NCBI RefSeq assembly: GCF_003207955.1
Contig: NZ_NOXG01000009.1
Coordinates: 34,473 to 98,472, forward strand
DNA length: 64,000 bases
Direction: 5' to 3'
From: Novacetimonas pomaceti
Lineage (GTDB): Bacteria > Pseudomonadota > Alphaproteobacteria > Acetobacterales > Acetobacteraceae
Of the stretch, positions 8,677 to 17,325 are shown piece by piece (position 1 is the stretch's first letter; each line of letters begins with the position of its first letter). Below the pieces are notes generated by a model. The model ran no database searches. It was not told the origin of the DNA and saw nothing but the letters and a program-made list of their open reading frames with translations. The position numbers were made by a program, and so were the translations under genes.

Positions 8677-10428
8677 TCAGGCTACGCTTTCGGCCTTCCA
8701 GTTCTTGCGCTTCGTGGTCTTGCCGATGCCGGGGTTGAAGCAGTTGCACGGGTCAAGGCTGCGATAATGCTGCTGCAACGCAGGCGGCGCGGCATACAGG
8801 TGGCCATAATTGTGCTCCGCCGGATAACGCGCGCCCCTTGCGTCAAGAAGCCCGAGCATCTGCGTCTCGATCGCGGTGCAGTCATTGCCTTTTCGCACGA
8901 TATAATCCTGATGCATAACATGGCACAGGAAATGCCCGTAATAGAGCTTTACGATCAGCCTGCGATCAAGCTCCGACGGCAGCGTTTCGGACCAGTTGCG
9001 ATCATTCCGCCGCAACGCGACATCCAGTGCGACGATGTTTTCCACCGTGCGGTGATGCGTCGTGCGATAACGGATCGCCGCCCCCGCCGCCGCGAAACGG
9101 TGCAGGAAGGCCTTCGCCCCTTCATCGGGCGTACAGGCGAAATAGCGGGTCCCGCTTCGCGCGCAGAAACTGTCGAGGAACGCGCGTGCCTCGCCCGCCA
9201 GTTCCGCGCCGACCTTGAGCATCAGATGATGTTCGAAGCGGTCCCGATACTCATACATGCGCTTGGGAAGATGTCTGGGGAAAAGCCTGCTGAGAAACTG
9301 AAGGATCCGGTCGCTCATATTGCCGGGCAGGAAAGGAACCCGCTCCGTCAGGCGGTCGAAGCGGTTTTTCAGCGCGAACAGCATGGGCAGGCGGCGGGTG
9401 CCGATCGCGCGGATGATCAGGAACGTGTCCTTGCCATATTCCTCGGCAATATCGAACGCATCACGATGGATGTATTCGCCCGCGATCGGCAGTTCGGAAA
9501 ACGACGTCAGGATATGCCGCCTGATTTCTTCGAGTTCATCTGGATTGTTCGTCCCGATGTAGAAGACCGACGGGTTGCGTTGCGCCGGGAAGGTATCAAG
9601 CCGGACCGCGAACAGGGCCATGCGCCCAGCGCACCCTGCCCCTTCGAACAGGCGCGCCGGATCGGCGTTGTAGCGCGCTGGGGTATCGGCCTCCACATCG
9701 CGGACATGCGTGGCATAGTCGTCATCATGCCCCTTGCCCGCCTTCCAGTTGATCGCATTTTCGGCGATGACGCCCCGGTCGAGGTTGCCAAGTATCTCTT
9801 CCGGCGTGGAACCGAGTTCAATGCCCAGATGGTTGACAAGGTGCAGGTTACCCTGTTCATCGGCCTGCGCGAAGATCGACATCTGTGTAAAGGCCGGCCC
9901 GCGCTGTACCAGGGCACCGCCAGAATTGTTGCTGACGCCACCAAATACCGCGGCCCCGATACATGACGATCCGATGACCGAATGCGGTTCACGCCCGATG
10001 GGGGCCAGTGTGCGTTCAAGCTGGTCCAGCGTGGCGCCGGGCAGGCAGACGACCTGGCGTCCGCCACCGATCAGGAATATCTTTTTCATCCGCATGCCGC
10101 TGATGATGACGATATCGCGGTCATAATCGTTGCCATCGGGGGTGGAACCACCGGTAATGCCGGTATTCGCCGCCTGCATCAGCACGATCTTGTCCGCCTT
10201 CATGCAGGCCTGGATGACACGCCACTGCTCCACCAGCGAGCCGGGATGCACCACGGCAAGCGCGTTTCCCAGTCCGAAGCGGAATCCCCGCCGGAATGGC
10301 AATGTCTGGGCCGGGTCCGTCAGGACATGCGCATCCCCCACGATCTGGCGCAGTTGCGCCACGAAGGGCGTGTCGGGGTCGCCGGAGTGACGGGCGCGGG
10401 AAAAGCGGGATATCAGGGCTCCGAACAT
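8677..10428 (-). CDS. dld: Respiratory D-lactate dehydrogenase (quinone-dependent)
   Basis: A 583-residue FAD flavoprotein that oxidises D-lactate to pyruvate and passes electrons to ubiquinone at the inner membrane; the E. coli enzyme is 571 residues. The FAD-binding part includes LMQAANTGITGGSTPDGNDY, a PGATLDQLERTL segment, and SVIGSSCIGAAVFGGVSNNS with GGALVQRGPA. The C-terminal half (CARSGTRYFACTPDEGAK, TTHHRTVENIVALDVALRRN) matches the membrane-binding and cap domains of Dld. It lies 43 bp downstream of the OprB porin gene on the same strand and is probably co-transcribed. The pyruvate decarboxylase gene is divergent from this pair, giving a lactate to pyruvate to acetaldehyde context. 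Confidence 0.93.
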   Translation of the reverse strand: MFGALISRFSRARHSGDPDTPFVAQLRQIVGDAHVLTDPAQTLPFRRGFRFGLGNALAVVHPGSLVEQWRVIQACMKADKIVLMQAANTGITGGSTPDGNDYDRDIVIISGMRMKKIFLIGGGRQVVCLPGATLDQLERTLAPIGREPHSVIGSSCIGAAVFGGVSNNSGGALVQRGPAFTQMSIFAQADEQGNLHLVNHLGIELGSTPEEILGNLDRGVIAENAINWKAGKGHDDDYATHVRDVEADTPARYNADPARLFEGAGCAGRMALFAVRLDTFPAQRNPSVFYIGTNNPDELEEIRRHILTSFSELPIAGEYIHRDAFDIAEEYGKDTFLIIRAIGTRRLPMLFALKNRFDRLTERVPFLPGNMSDRILQFLSRLFPRHLPKRMYEYRDRFEHHLMLKVGAELAGEARAFLDSFCARSGTRYFACTPDEGAKAFLHRFAAAGAAIRYRTTHHRTVENIVALDVALRRNDRNWSETLPSELDRRLIVKLYYGHFLCHVMHQDYIVRKGNDCTAIETQMLGLLDARGARYPAEHNYGHLYAAPPALQQHYRSLDPCNCFNPGIGKTTKRKNWKAESVA

Positions 10429-10471
10429 GGCGGTTTCTTCTTTCTGTTGCGGGGAACTTACGGCGGGCTGC

Positions 10472-12037
10472 CTACAGGGTGCCGATGACTTTCAGGCCCA
10501 CGACCTCTGCATTGGGAATGCGCGAGGTTTCCCCCGGGCGCATCATGTACTGGAACTCTGGCTGGACCAGGATGCCGGGATAGACCGGGACACCGTAATA
10601 GGCCTCCAGCACGGCGGCATGCGTCTGCGGACCATTGGCATATCCCCCCGGCAGCAGTCCCGCATCCATGCGCAGGCGCTGTCCCTCCGTGGTGCGGGGG
10701 CTGATCTGGTAATAGGAATACATCACCCCGAAACGGTCATGGGGACGGTAGGGAATGATGCCAAGCAGGGACGACCCGATATAGAATTCATCCGATATGA
10801 CGGAAACGTCAGGCGTATTATGGATATATCCACCCAGCACATACCCGCCCGCCATCTGGTTGGTGCCGCCTTTTCGATAAATCATCTGGTCGGCCTCCAG
10901 ATAGAACGTATCGCGCGCCTCCCCCGCATGCGCCCGCGCGGTACCGGCGGGTACACTTCCCAGATTGTCGGCATAGCGGGTCGTATCGTGTGCGAACCCC
11001 AGGACGTAATGGCCGGGCAGCCGTCGCGGCCCCAGAAAGGGCTGCCACGTAAATTCGACCGGCAGCATCAGGCCCGTGCTTTTCTCGCCCGCCCAGGCCC
11101 AGCCGCTGATATCCTCGTTCAGGGGGCTGACATTGTATGCCCCCACCTGCAGAAGCGTATCGCGCGTGGGACGCAGCCGCACCCTACCCCCCCACGTCGC
11201 CTTGGGATAGACGCTGAAGCCCGCATCAAGCTTGATGGCGACGGGAGCGGAACAGGTCATCATGAAACTGCACAGCAAGGGCGACGTGGAGAACACATGC
11301 GTCAGCGCCATGCGCCCGAATGCAAGGTCGACCGTATTCCCCAGAAAGGATTTCTGCGCGTACATGTCCGTCAGGTGCGCGACGGAATGGCCAGACAGGC
11401 TGTACACTTCCATCAGGCTGATATTGTAATCGCCAACCCGGTCATGGGACACTTCGCGCCCCACCCGTTCCATCAGCAGCGTATGCACCGTCCAGCCATT
11501 CAGCCCGAACAGGCGGCCAAGGTCGAACTGGGTCTGCAATGTCAGCTCATGCACATAATCCATGCCGCGTGATATGCCGCCACCCACATCGGCCATGGCC
11601 TCGCCCTTGTACGTAAACTGGAACGCCACGCCATAGCGTTGCAGGCGGGAGCGAAAGGCACCGATCTGCGGCAGGATGTGTCCCGGCGCCTCGGACGCGG
11701 CATAATATCCCGCCGACAGGTCACGCACCCGCAGGGCGTCCTCGCGATTGTTCAGCAGGATCGACAGGCCTTCCGTCTTGAAAATAGTATTGAGCCGCGT
11801 CGAAACCGAGGCATGCCTGCCGGCCTGTTTGTGTTCCTGCCCCGGTTCCCGTTCTGGCGCGGCAACAGGTTCATCGTCATGCAGTACAGCATGGGCGTGA
11901 AGAGGTTTCTGAACATTGCTGTTCGCAAATGAAGGCTGCGCCAGAGATGGAGAATAGGAAAAACAGGAACTTGCAAGTGAACCAGCGAGTCCTATTTTGT
12001 ATAAATCATATAATCCATTGATATAGGCGCGCTTCAT
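10472..12037 (-). CDS. OprB-family carbohydrate porin
   Basis: About 521 residues. The N-terminus has a signal peptide (MKRAYINGLYDLYKIGLAGS, hydrophobic core, then SLAQ), followed by a low-complexity spacer (about 30-75) and the OprB beta-barrel. Barrel hallmarks include GVAFQFTYKGEAMADVGGG, WTVHTLLMERVG and a C-terminal strand rich in alternating aromatics (PGILVQPEFQYMMRPGE). These outer membrane channels admit glucose, other sugars and polyols. Starts at 12058 and 12037 are in frame, neither with a strong ribosome site; I prefer 12037 because KR directly follows the Met. It is the first gene of a likely oprB-dld unit. Confidence 0.85.
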   Translation of the reverse strand: MKRAYINGLYDLYKIGLAGSLASSCFSYSPSLAQPSFANSNVQKPLHAHAVLHDDEPVAAPEREPGQEHKQAGRHASVSTRLNTIFKTEGLSILLNNREDALRVRDLSAGYYAASEAPGHILPQIGAFRSRLQRYGVAFQFTYKGEAMADVGGGISRGMDYVHELTLQTQFDLGRLFGLNGWTVHTLLMERVGREVSHDRVGDYNISLMEVYSLSGHSVAHLTDMYAQKSFLGNTVDLAFGRMALTHVFSTSPLLCSFMMTCSAPVAIKLDAGFSVYPKATWGGRVRLRPTRDTLLQVGAYNVSPLNEDISGWAWAGEKSTGLMLPVEFTWQPFLGPRRLPGHYVLGFAHDTTRYADNLGSVPAGTARAHAGEARDTFYLEADQMIYRKGGTNQMAGGYVLGGYIHNTPDVSVISDEFYIGSSLLGIIPYRPHDRFGVMYSYYQISPRTTEGQRLRMDAGLLPGGYANGPQTHAAVLEAYYGVPVYPGILVQPEFQYMMRPGETSRIPNAEVVGLKVIGTL

Positions 12038-12290
12038 TATTTTCAGAAGGCGAATCATAAAATGGCTTTTAAAATCGCATTTCTCGATTCAGCAACACAC
12101 GAAAAAGGGATTGACGCCTTCGTTACCTAAAGAAAAAAGAAAAGAGAGTGATGCGTATTCCGTCATTGTCCTTTTTATAAATACTTGCGACTTAAAAATA
12201 TGTATTTCGGGTTGCCTGACGCTGTCGTCCCATGGGCATACGGTGCCATTCCCCCCGAATTCCGGAACACGCAGACAGAAAGCATGAAGC

Positions 12291-13988
12291 ATGACCTATA
12301 CCGTCGGACGGTACCTTGGCACGCGACTGGCCCAGATCGGATTGAAGGATCACTTCGCGGTCGCGGGGGATTACAACCTCGTCCTGCTGGACCAGCTTCT
12401 GGAAATTGACGGGCTGCGGCAGGTCTATTGCTGCAACGAACTCAACTGCGGCTTCAGCGCCGAAGGCTATGCCCGCGCGAACGGCGCGGGGGCCGCCGTG
12501 GTGACCTTCAGCGTCGGCGCGCTGTCGGCGCTCAACGCCATTGGCGGGGCCTATGCCGAAAACCTGCCGGTCATCCTGATTTCGGGCGCGCCCAATTCCA
12601 ACGATATCGGCAGTGGGCATATCCTGCACCACACGATCGGCACGCCGGATTATTCCTACCAGCTGGAAATCGCGAAACGCCTGACCTGTGCCGCCGTCTC
12701 CATCACGTCCGCGACCGAGGCCCCGGCGCTGATCGATCATGCGATCCGCACCGCGCTGCGTGAAAAGAAGCCAGCCTATATCGAAATCGCATGCAATGTG
12801 TCCGCAGCCCCCTGCGCCGCCCCAGGTCCTGTCAGCGCACTGATGCATGATATTCCCAGCGACCCCGACACGCTGGAGGCGGCTGTCAGCGCAACGGTCG
12901 AATTCCTTCGGACGCGCGAAAAGGTATCCCTGCTGGTCGGAAGCAGGTTACGCGCGGCAGGGGCCGAGGATCAGGCACGGCAGCTGGGAACGACGCTGGG
13001 ATGCGCGGTTGCGACCATGGCGGCGGCAAAAAGCTTCTATCCCGAAAATGATCCCAACTATATCGGCACCTTCTGGGGCGACGCCAGCAGCGCCGGCGTG
13101 CGGGAGGTAATGGACTGGTCCAACGGCATCATCGCCCTTGCCCCCGTCTTCAACGATTATTCCACTGCCGGCTGGACGGCATGGCCAAAGGGCGAGAACG
13201 TGCTGCTGGCCGATACACACCAGGTGACAGTGGGCAACAGCAGCTTCGACGGCATCCACCTTCGCGACTATCTCCAGGCGCTGACAGCGCGCATCAGGGG
13301 AGAGGTCAGCCGGCCGGCGACACTGGTCGAATACAGGCGCATTGCGCGCGAACCCGCCCCCCAGCCCCCCGCCGATCCGAAGGCAAAGCTGGTCCGCGCG
13401 GAAATGGCGCGCCAGATTTCGGCGCTTCTGACGCCGCGGACCACCGTTCTGGCCGAAACCGGGGATTCCTGGTTCAATGCCATGCGCATGACCCTGCCGC
13501 AGGGCGCGCGCGTGGAGCTGGAGATGCAGTGGGGCCATATCGGCTGGTCCATCCCCGCGACATTCGGTTATGCGGTCGCCGCACCGGAACGCCGGATCAT
13601 CACGATGGTGGGTGACGGTTCATTCCAGCTGACGGCACAGGAAGTGGCGCAGATGGTGCGACTGAAACTTCCGGTCATAATTTTCCTTGTCAATAACAGG
13701 GGATATACGATCGAGGTCGAGATCCACGATGGTCCGTACAACAATATCAAGAACTGGGACTATGCCGGCCTGATGGAGGTCTTCAACGCCGAAGACGGCA
13801 AGGGACGCGGCCTGTGCGCGCGCACGGGGGGCGAACTGGCGGCGGCTATCGCCACCGCGCTGGAAAACCATGACGGCCCCACCCTGATCGAATGTCAGAT
13901 TGACCGCGATGACTGCACCAGTGAACTGATTTCATGGGGACGGCGTGTCGCCACGGCAAATGCACGTCCCCCCAGAAACGCAGAATAA
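12291..13988 (+). CDS. pdc: Pyruvate decarboxylase
   Basis: A 565-residue thiamine diphosphate enzyme that converts pyruvate to acetaldehyde and CO2 in the cytoplasm. All residues known to be catalytic in the Zymomonas enzyme are present: D27 (AVAGDYNLV), E50 (CNELNCGF), H113-H114 (GHILHHTIG) and the equivalent of E473 at E475 (NNRGYTIEVE). The ThDP/Mg motif is GDGS (441-444) through N468-N469. Bacterial Pdc is rare and typical of Zymomonas and acetic acid bacteria. It is divergent from oprB-dld and followed by a strong hairpin. The start sits after a weak AGAAAG; another ATG nine bases upstream is out of frame. Confidence 0.96.
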   Translation: MTYTVGRYLGTRLAQIGLKDHFAVAGDYNLVLLDQLLEIDGLRQVYCCNELNCGFSAEGYARANGAGAAVVTFSVGALSALNAIGGAYAENLPVILISGAPNSNDIGSGHILHHTIGTPDYSYQLEIAKRLTCAAVSITSATEAPALIDHAIRTALREKKPAYIEIACNVSAAPCAAPGPVSALMHDIPSDPDTLEAAVSATVEFLRTREKVSLLVGSRLRAAGAEDQARQLGTTLGCAVATMAAAKSFYPENDPNYIGTFWGDASSAGVREVMDWSNGIIALAPVFNDYSTAGWTAWPKGENVLLADTHQVTVGNSSFDGIHLRDYLQALTARIRGEVSRPATLVEYRRIAREPAPQPPADPKAKLVRAEMARQISALLTPRTTVLAETGDSWFNAMRMTLPQGARVELEMQWGHIGWSIPATFGYAVAAPERRIITMVGDGSFQLTAQEVAQMVRLKLPVIIFLVNNRGYTIEVEIHDGPYNNIKNWDYAGLMEVFNAEDGKGRGLCARTGGELAAAIATALENHDGPTLIECQIDRDDCTSELISWGRRVATANARPPRNAE

Positions 13989-14041
13989 AAGCAGTCCATA
14001 CATCCGGATGGCATTTATTTGTATTTCCCAAGGTCACGGAA

Positions 14042-14077
14042 GAGAAGAAAGGAGGAAATGAATCCTCCTTTCTTCTC
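14042..14077 (+). terminator. Hairpin terminator after pdc
   Basis: A perfect 15-bp stem (14042-14056 with 14063-14077) and a six-base loop (AATGAA) lie 53 bp after the pdc stop. The stem is purine-rich on one arm and pyrimidine-rich on the other. There is no long T run after it, so it may rely on stem strength or also protect the 3' end of the pdc mRNA. Confidence 0.65.
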
Positions 14078-14110
14078 ATCTCCCGAAACAGAATATTTTC
14101 ATATAAAAAC

Positions 14111-14160
14111 AATAAAGTTTCTTGGCGTCACCTTTTTTCAAAAAGGTGATGTCTTTCGAT
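14111..14160. repeat. Half copy of dispersed hairpin repeat (copy A)
   Basis: The segment resembles one half of the repeat family found at seven other sites: an AAAGTTTCTTGGCG border, the hairpin TCACCTTTTT / AAAAAGGTGA (14128-14149), then GTCTTTCG. The second hairpin is missing, so this copy looks truncated. It lies between the pdc terminator and the HpxZ-like gene. Confidence 0.6.
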
Positions 14161-14307
14161 GCCCTCTGGACTGGCATGATTGCGTGCCTCACGCTCCCGA
14201 CACTGGACAATCGGCGAAGCCTTCTGGCAATAGGTTGGCAGGGCCGATCCCGTCTTGTCCGGTCATTTCGCGTGGTCGCCCGGTTTCCACGATCGAAAGA
14301 TAAATCC

Positions 14308-14694
14308 GTGCCAGTTCTGAACGACCCCGCGACTGTCAGCGAAATCACTGCGATGTCGGACCTGTATGAAACGGCGCTGGGGGAAAACCGCCTCGAAACC
14401 CTTGACCGCCTGTTTTATGACGGTCCCGAAACCGTTCGGTACGGGGTGGGCGAAAACCTGTACGGGGCGGATGAAATCGCCGCCTTCCGCCGTGCCCGGA
14501 CAGGCGGGTCGCCACCACGCACCGTATTGCGGCGTGTCATCACGGCAATCGGGCCGGATGTCGGAACAGTTGACCTGGAATTCCAGCGCGTCGGAAGCAC
14601 CCGTATCGGACGGCAGAGCCAGACATGGATCCGCACGCCGGATGGATGGAAAGTCATCGCGGCACATGTTTCGCTGATGGCGGACATTTCCTGA
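14308..14694 (+). CDS. AtzH/HpxZ-like protein (DUF3225, NTF2-like fold)
   Basis: About 128 residues from a GTG start at 14308, close to the length of HpxZ. The core ETVRYGVGENLYGADEIAAF, then RRARTGG, GSTRIGRQSQTW and GWKVIAAHVS is the conserved signature of the AtzH/HpxZ family, whose members sit with oxalurate, allantoin or amide-degrading enzymes. These proteins have the cystatin/NTF2-like fold and are thought to assist or stabilise amidohydrolase partners. No such partner is next to it here: the neighbours are pdc and a sugar dehydrogenase operon. Longer in-frame starts run back into the repeat and are unlikely. Confidence 0.75.
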   Translation: MPVLNDPATVSEITAMSDLYETALGENRLETLDRLFYDGPETVRYGVGENLYGADEIAAFRRARTGGSPPRTVLRRVITAIGPDVGTVDLEFQRVGSTRIGRQSQTWIRTPDGWKVIAAHVSLMADIS

Positions 14695-15058
14695 CGATAC
14701 AGTCATGGCGTGGCCCGCGTGAATGAAACCAGCCACAATGCGCAACGAAACCACCATCACGCATGCATCTTTTGCGGAAACAAGATGTCATATTTCCGTT
14801 TAACGCGAAATATTCTTGCCCTCACGCCATGCAAAATGGTCCAGAACCCATGTTTTCCGCTATTTTTTCCTTTTATCCATACCCTGTATTTCACCTATTT
14901 CATCCAAGCCCCGCGAGGCAGCCATTCCAAAGACGAGTAGGTCAAAGGTTGCCGGAGCGAACGGAATGGCGTTATCGCTAATTTAACTACACCCCGTACG
15001 GCCATGCCATGACCCGGCATATCCGGCTGGACCAAACGTCCTCGAGAGGCGACGCTAC
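14695..15058. other. Leader region of the sugar dehydrogenase operon
   Basis: About 360 bases without a supported gene. The middle (14780-14900) is richer in A/T and pyrimidine-rich, consistent with a promoter region for the downstream three-gene operon. The end supplies the GAGAGG ribosome site of the small subunit. Short open frames here show no recognisable protein features. Confidence 0.4.
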
Positions 15059-15667
15059 ATGGCTACAGACCAGCGCTGTTTTCCTGCTGACATTCATCTT
15101 TCCACCCCCAACAGCGCGCGCCTGAACCGGCTGATGCGGATGTCCCGGCGCGATGTCCTGCTTGCGGGCATGGGGGCCGCGCTGGTCTCCGGCACCGGTA
15201 ATGTTTTCGCCGCCACGCCCGACGACGCGGATATCGCCACATTCATGACCGTGTCGCAGCGCCTGACGGATCGCGACACGCTGGACCCACGGATCGGGCA
15301 TGCGCTATTCATGGGCATTGTCCATGCGGTGCCCACGCGGCGTGACCAGGTCAATCAGCTGCATGAACTGATGACGAAAAACAGCTTCACCAGTGCAAGG
15401 GAACTGGCGCGCGCCGCCGAACAGGCCGATCCGGGGCTGAAGGACGCCATTCATGACATCATGACCGGCTGGTATCGCGGCCTTGCGGATCACAAGGTGG
15501 TTGTCTATCGCTCCGCGTTGATGTTCGACATCACGAAAGACGCCGTCTATCCCAAGACCTATGCCAGCGGTGGCCCGTTCTACTGGACCAAGACCCCGCC
15601 GGAAGTGGCGCTTCCGACCGGCGAGCCCGCCCTTTCGCCCTCCACATTCGTCGTGGAACCCACCTGA
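15059..15667 (+). CDS. Small (Tat) subunit of FAD/haem c membrane sugar dehydrogenase
   Basis: A 202-residue gamma-type subunit. A twin-arginine signal (MSRRDVLLAGMGAALVSG, about residues 27-45) sits behind a long N-region. The mature domain (DIATFMTVSQRLTDRDTLDPRIGHALF and later GWYRGLADHKVVVYRSALMFD) matches the small subunits of fructose, sorbitol and gluconate dehydrogenases. This subunit is needed for folding and Tat export of the flavoprotein, which lacks its own signal. GAGAGG precedes the ATG. It is the first gene of a tight small-large-cytochrome operon, with the large subunit 20 bp downstream. The substrate cannot be fixed from sequence. Confidence 0.88.
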   Translation: MATDQRCFPADIHLSTPNSARLNRLMRMSRRDVLLAGMGAALVSGTGNVFAATPDDADIATFMTVSQRLTDRDTLDPRIGHALFMGIVHAVPTRRDQVNQLHELMTKNSFTSARELARAAEQADPGLKDAIHDIMTGWYRGLADHKVVVYRSALMFDITKDAVYPKTYASGGPFYWTKTPPEVALPTGEPALSPSTFVVEPT

Positions 15668-15687
15668 CAGCCGGAGCGTCCTTATCC

Positions 15688-17325
15688 ATGTCTTCCGAAC
15701 AATCCCTCTCTGCGGATGTCGTGATCGTCGGCTCCGGCGTCGCGGGCAGTTCCATCGCCAATGAGCTGGCCCGTGCCGGCATTTCCGTGATCGTGCTGGA
15801 GGCTGGCCCCCGGGTCGACCGGCAGCATTTCGTGGAAAATTTCCGCAATCTGGAAAACAAGCCTTCTTACCAGGGGCCTTTCCCTTCCGTCCCGTGGGCA
15901 ATTCATCCCCCCAACCAGATCACGCCGAACGAATACCTCCACACCACCGGCCCTGATGCCGAGGCCTACCAGCAGGTGTACCTGCGCATGATGGGGGGCA
16001 CGACATGGCACTGGGCCGGATGCGCGTGGCGTTACCTCCCCTCCGATTTCGAGCTGAAGACCCGGTACGGGCAGGGACGCGACTGGGCCCTCAAATACGA
16101 TGACCTCGAACCCTTCTACTATCAGGCCGAGGTCATGATGGGCGTATGCGGTCCCCACCCGTCGGTGGAGGATCTGGGATCGCCGCGCAAGCAGCCCTAT
16201 CCCATGGAAGCCCTGCCGATTTCCTATGCCGCGCGGCAGTTCCGCCAGCTGATCAGCGAAAAGACCCCGTGGCGGGTCGTGCACGAGCCGCAGGCCCGCA
16301 ACACCCGCCCGTATGACAGCCGTCCGACGTGCGAGGGGCATAACAACTGCATGCCGATCTGTCCCATCGGGGCCATGTATAACGGCAGCTATTCCGTCTA
16401 CCATGCCGAAGCGGCAGGCGCGAAGTTCGTGCCCAACGCTGTGGTTTACAGGATCGAACGCGACAGTGCCAACAAGCGCGTGACAGCCGTCCATTACTAT
16501 GATCCGGACAAGGGCAGCCATCGCGTCACGGGCAAGTATTTCGTCATCGCGGCGCACTGCATCGAAACCGCGAAACTGCTGCTGGTTTCCGCCGATGACC
16601 AGAGCCCTGATGGCATTGCCAACAGTTCCGGCCATGTCGGGCGCAACATGATGGACCATACCGGCGTCCAGGTCAGCTTCATCAGCGGGGACAAGGCATT
16701 GTGGCCGGGTCGTGGCCCGCTGGAAACCAACGTCATCGACAATTTCCGCGACGGCGACTGGCGCAACACCCGTGGCGCCTATCTGGTGCACATGGTGGAT
16801 GACAATCAGGTTGATCTCGCCACGGCGCTTGCGATTTCAAAGGGTTATGTCGGACGCGAACTGGAAGAGCAGATCCGTTACCTCGCCTCCCATACCGTGC
16901 GCCTCTTCAGCCATAACGAAGGGATTGCCGATCCCGAAAACCGCCTGACGCTGAGCCAGACGCACAAGGATGTCCTGGGGATCCCGCATCCCGAAGTCTA
17001 TTACAAGCTTCCTGAATATACCGTCAAAAGCTGCGAACATACCCGTGGCATGTTCCGTGAACTGATCGGCCTGATGCACGGCACGGATGAACAGTGGACG
17101 CCCGGCTACTTCCCCCAGGACCATCCCGCGGGCAGCACCATCATGGGAACCGATCCCAAGGATTCCGTGGTGGACGGGTTCTGCCGCACCCATGACCACG
17201 AAAACCTGTTCATGGCGAGTTCGTCGGTCTTCTCTTCGGTCGGAACCGGCAATATCACCCTGACGGTGGCGGCACTTGCATTGCGTGTCGCCGATACGCT
17301 GAAAAAAGAACTCGTCCATGCCTGA
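15688..17325 (+). CDS. Large FAD subunit (GMC family) of membrane sugar/polyol dehydrogenase
   Basis: A 545-residue GMC oxidoreductase whose sequence resembles fructose dehydrogenase large subunit and its gluconate and sorbitol dehydrogenase relatives. The FAD fingerprint GSGVAGSS is at residues 15-22, GGTTWHWAG follows, and the C-terminal domain has GSTIMGTDP and HDHENLFMASSS. Cysteines C215, C221 and C225 (CEGHNNCMPIC) match the cluster that binds a 3Fe-4S centre in related FAD glucose dehydrogenases. It oxidises its substrate on the periplasmic side and passes electrons to the cytochrome subunit. The gene order small-large-cytochrome is that of gluconate and 2-ketogluconate dehydrogenase operons, which is suggestive only. 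Confidence 0.88.
   Translation: MSSEQSLSADVVIVGSGVAGSSIANELARAGISVIVLEAGPRVDRQHFVENFRNLENKPSYQGPFPSVPWAIHPPNQITPNEYLHTTGPDAEAYQQVYLRMMGGTTWHWAGCAWRYLPSDFELKTRYGQGRDWALKYDDLEPFYYQAEVMMGVCGPHPSVEDLGSPRKQPYPMEALPISYAARQFRQLISEKTPWRVVHEPQARNTRPYDSRPTCEGHNNCMPICPIGAMYNGSYSVYHAEAAGAKFVPNAVVYRIERDSANKRVTAVHYYDPDKGSHRVTGKYFVIAAHCIETAKLLLVSADDQSPDGIANSSGHVGRNMMDHTGVQVSFISGDKALWPGRGPLETNVIDNFRDGDWRNTRGAYLVHMVDDNQVDLATALAISKGYVGRELEEQIRYLASHTVRLFSHNEGIADPENRLTLSQTHKDVLGIPHPEVYYKLPEYTVKSCEHTRGMFRELIGLMHGTDEQWTPGYFPQDHPAGSTIMGTDPKDSVVDGFCRTHDHENLFMASSSVFSSVGTGNITLTVAALALRVADTLKKELVHA

Noticed and set aside
8767..9966. 399-codon plus-strand frame
   Set aside because: Lies wholly antisense to the well-supported dld gene; its sequence has no family features and is explained by GC-rich codon use.
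10427..11572. 381-codon plus-strand frame
   Set aside because: Antisense to the OprB porin gene; no recognisable domain.
15682..16791. 369-codon minus-strand frame
   Set aside because: Antisense to the FAD subunit gene, which has clear cofactor and cysteine motifs.
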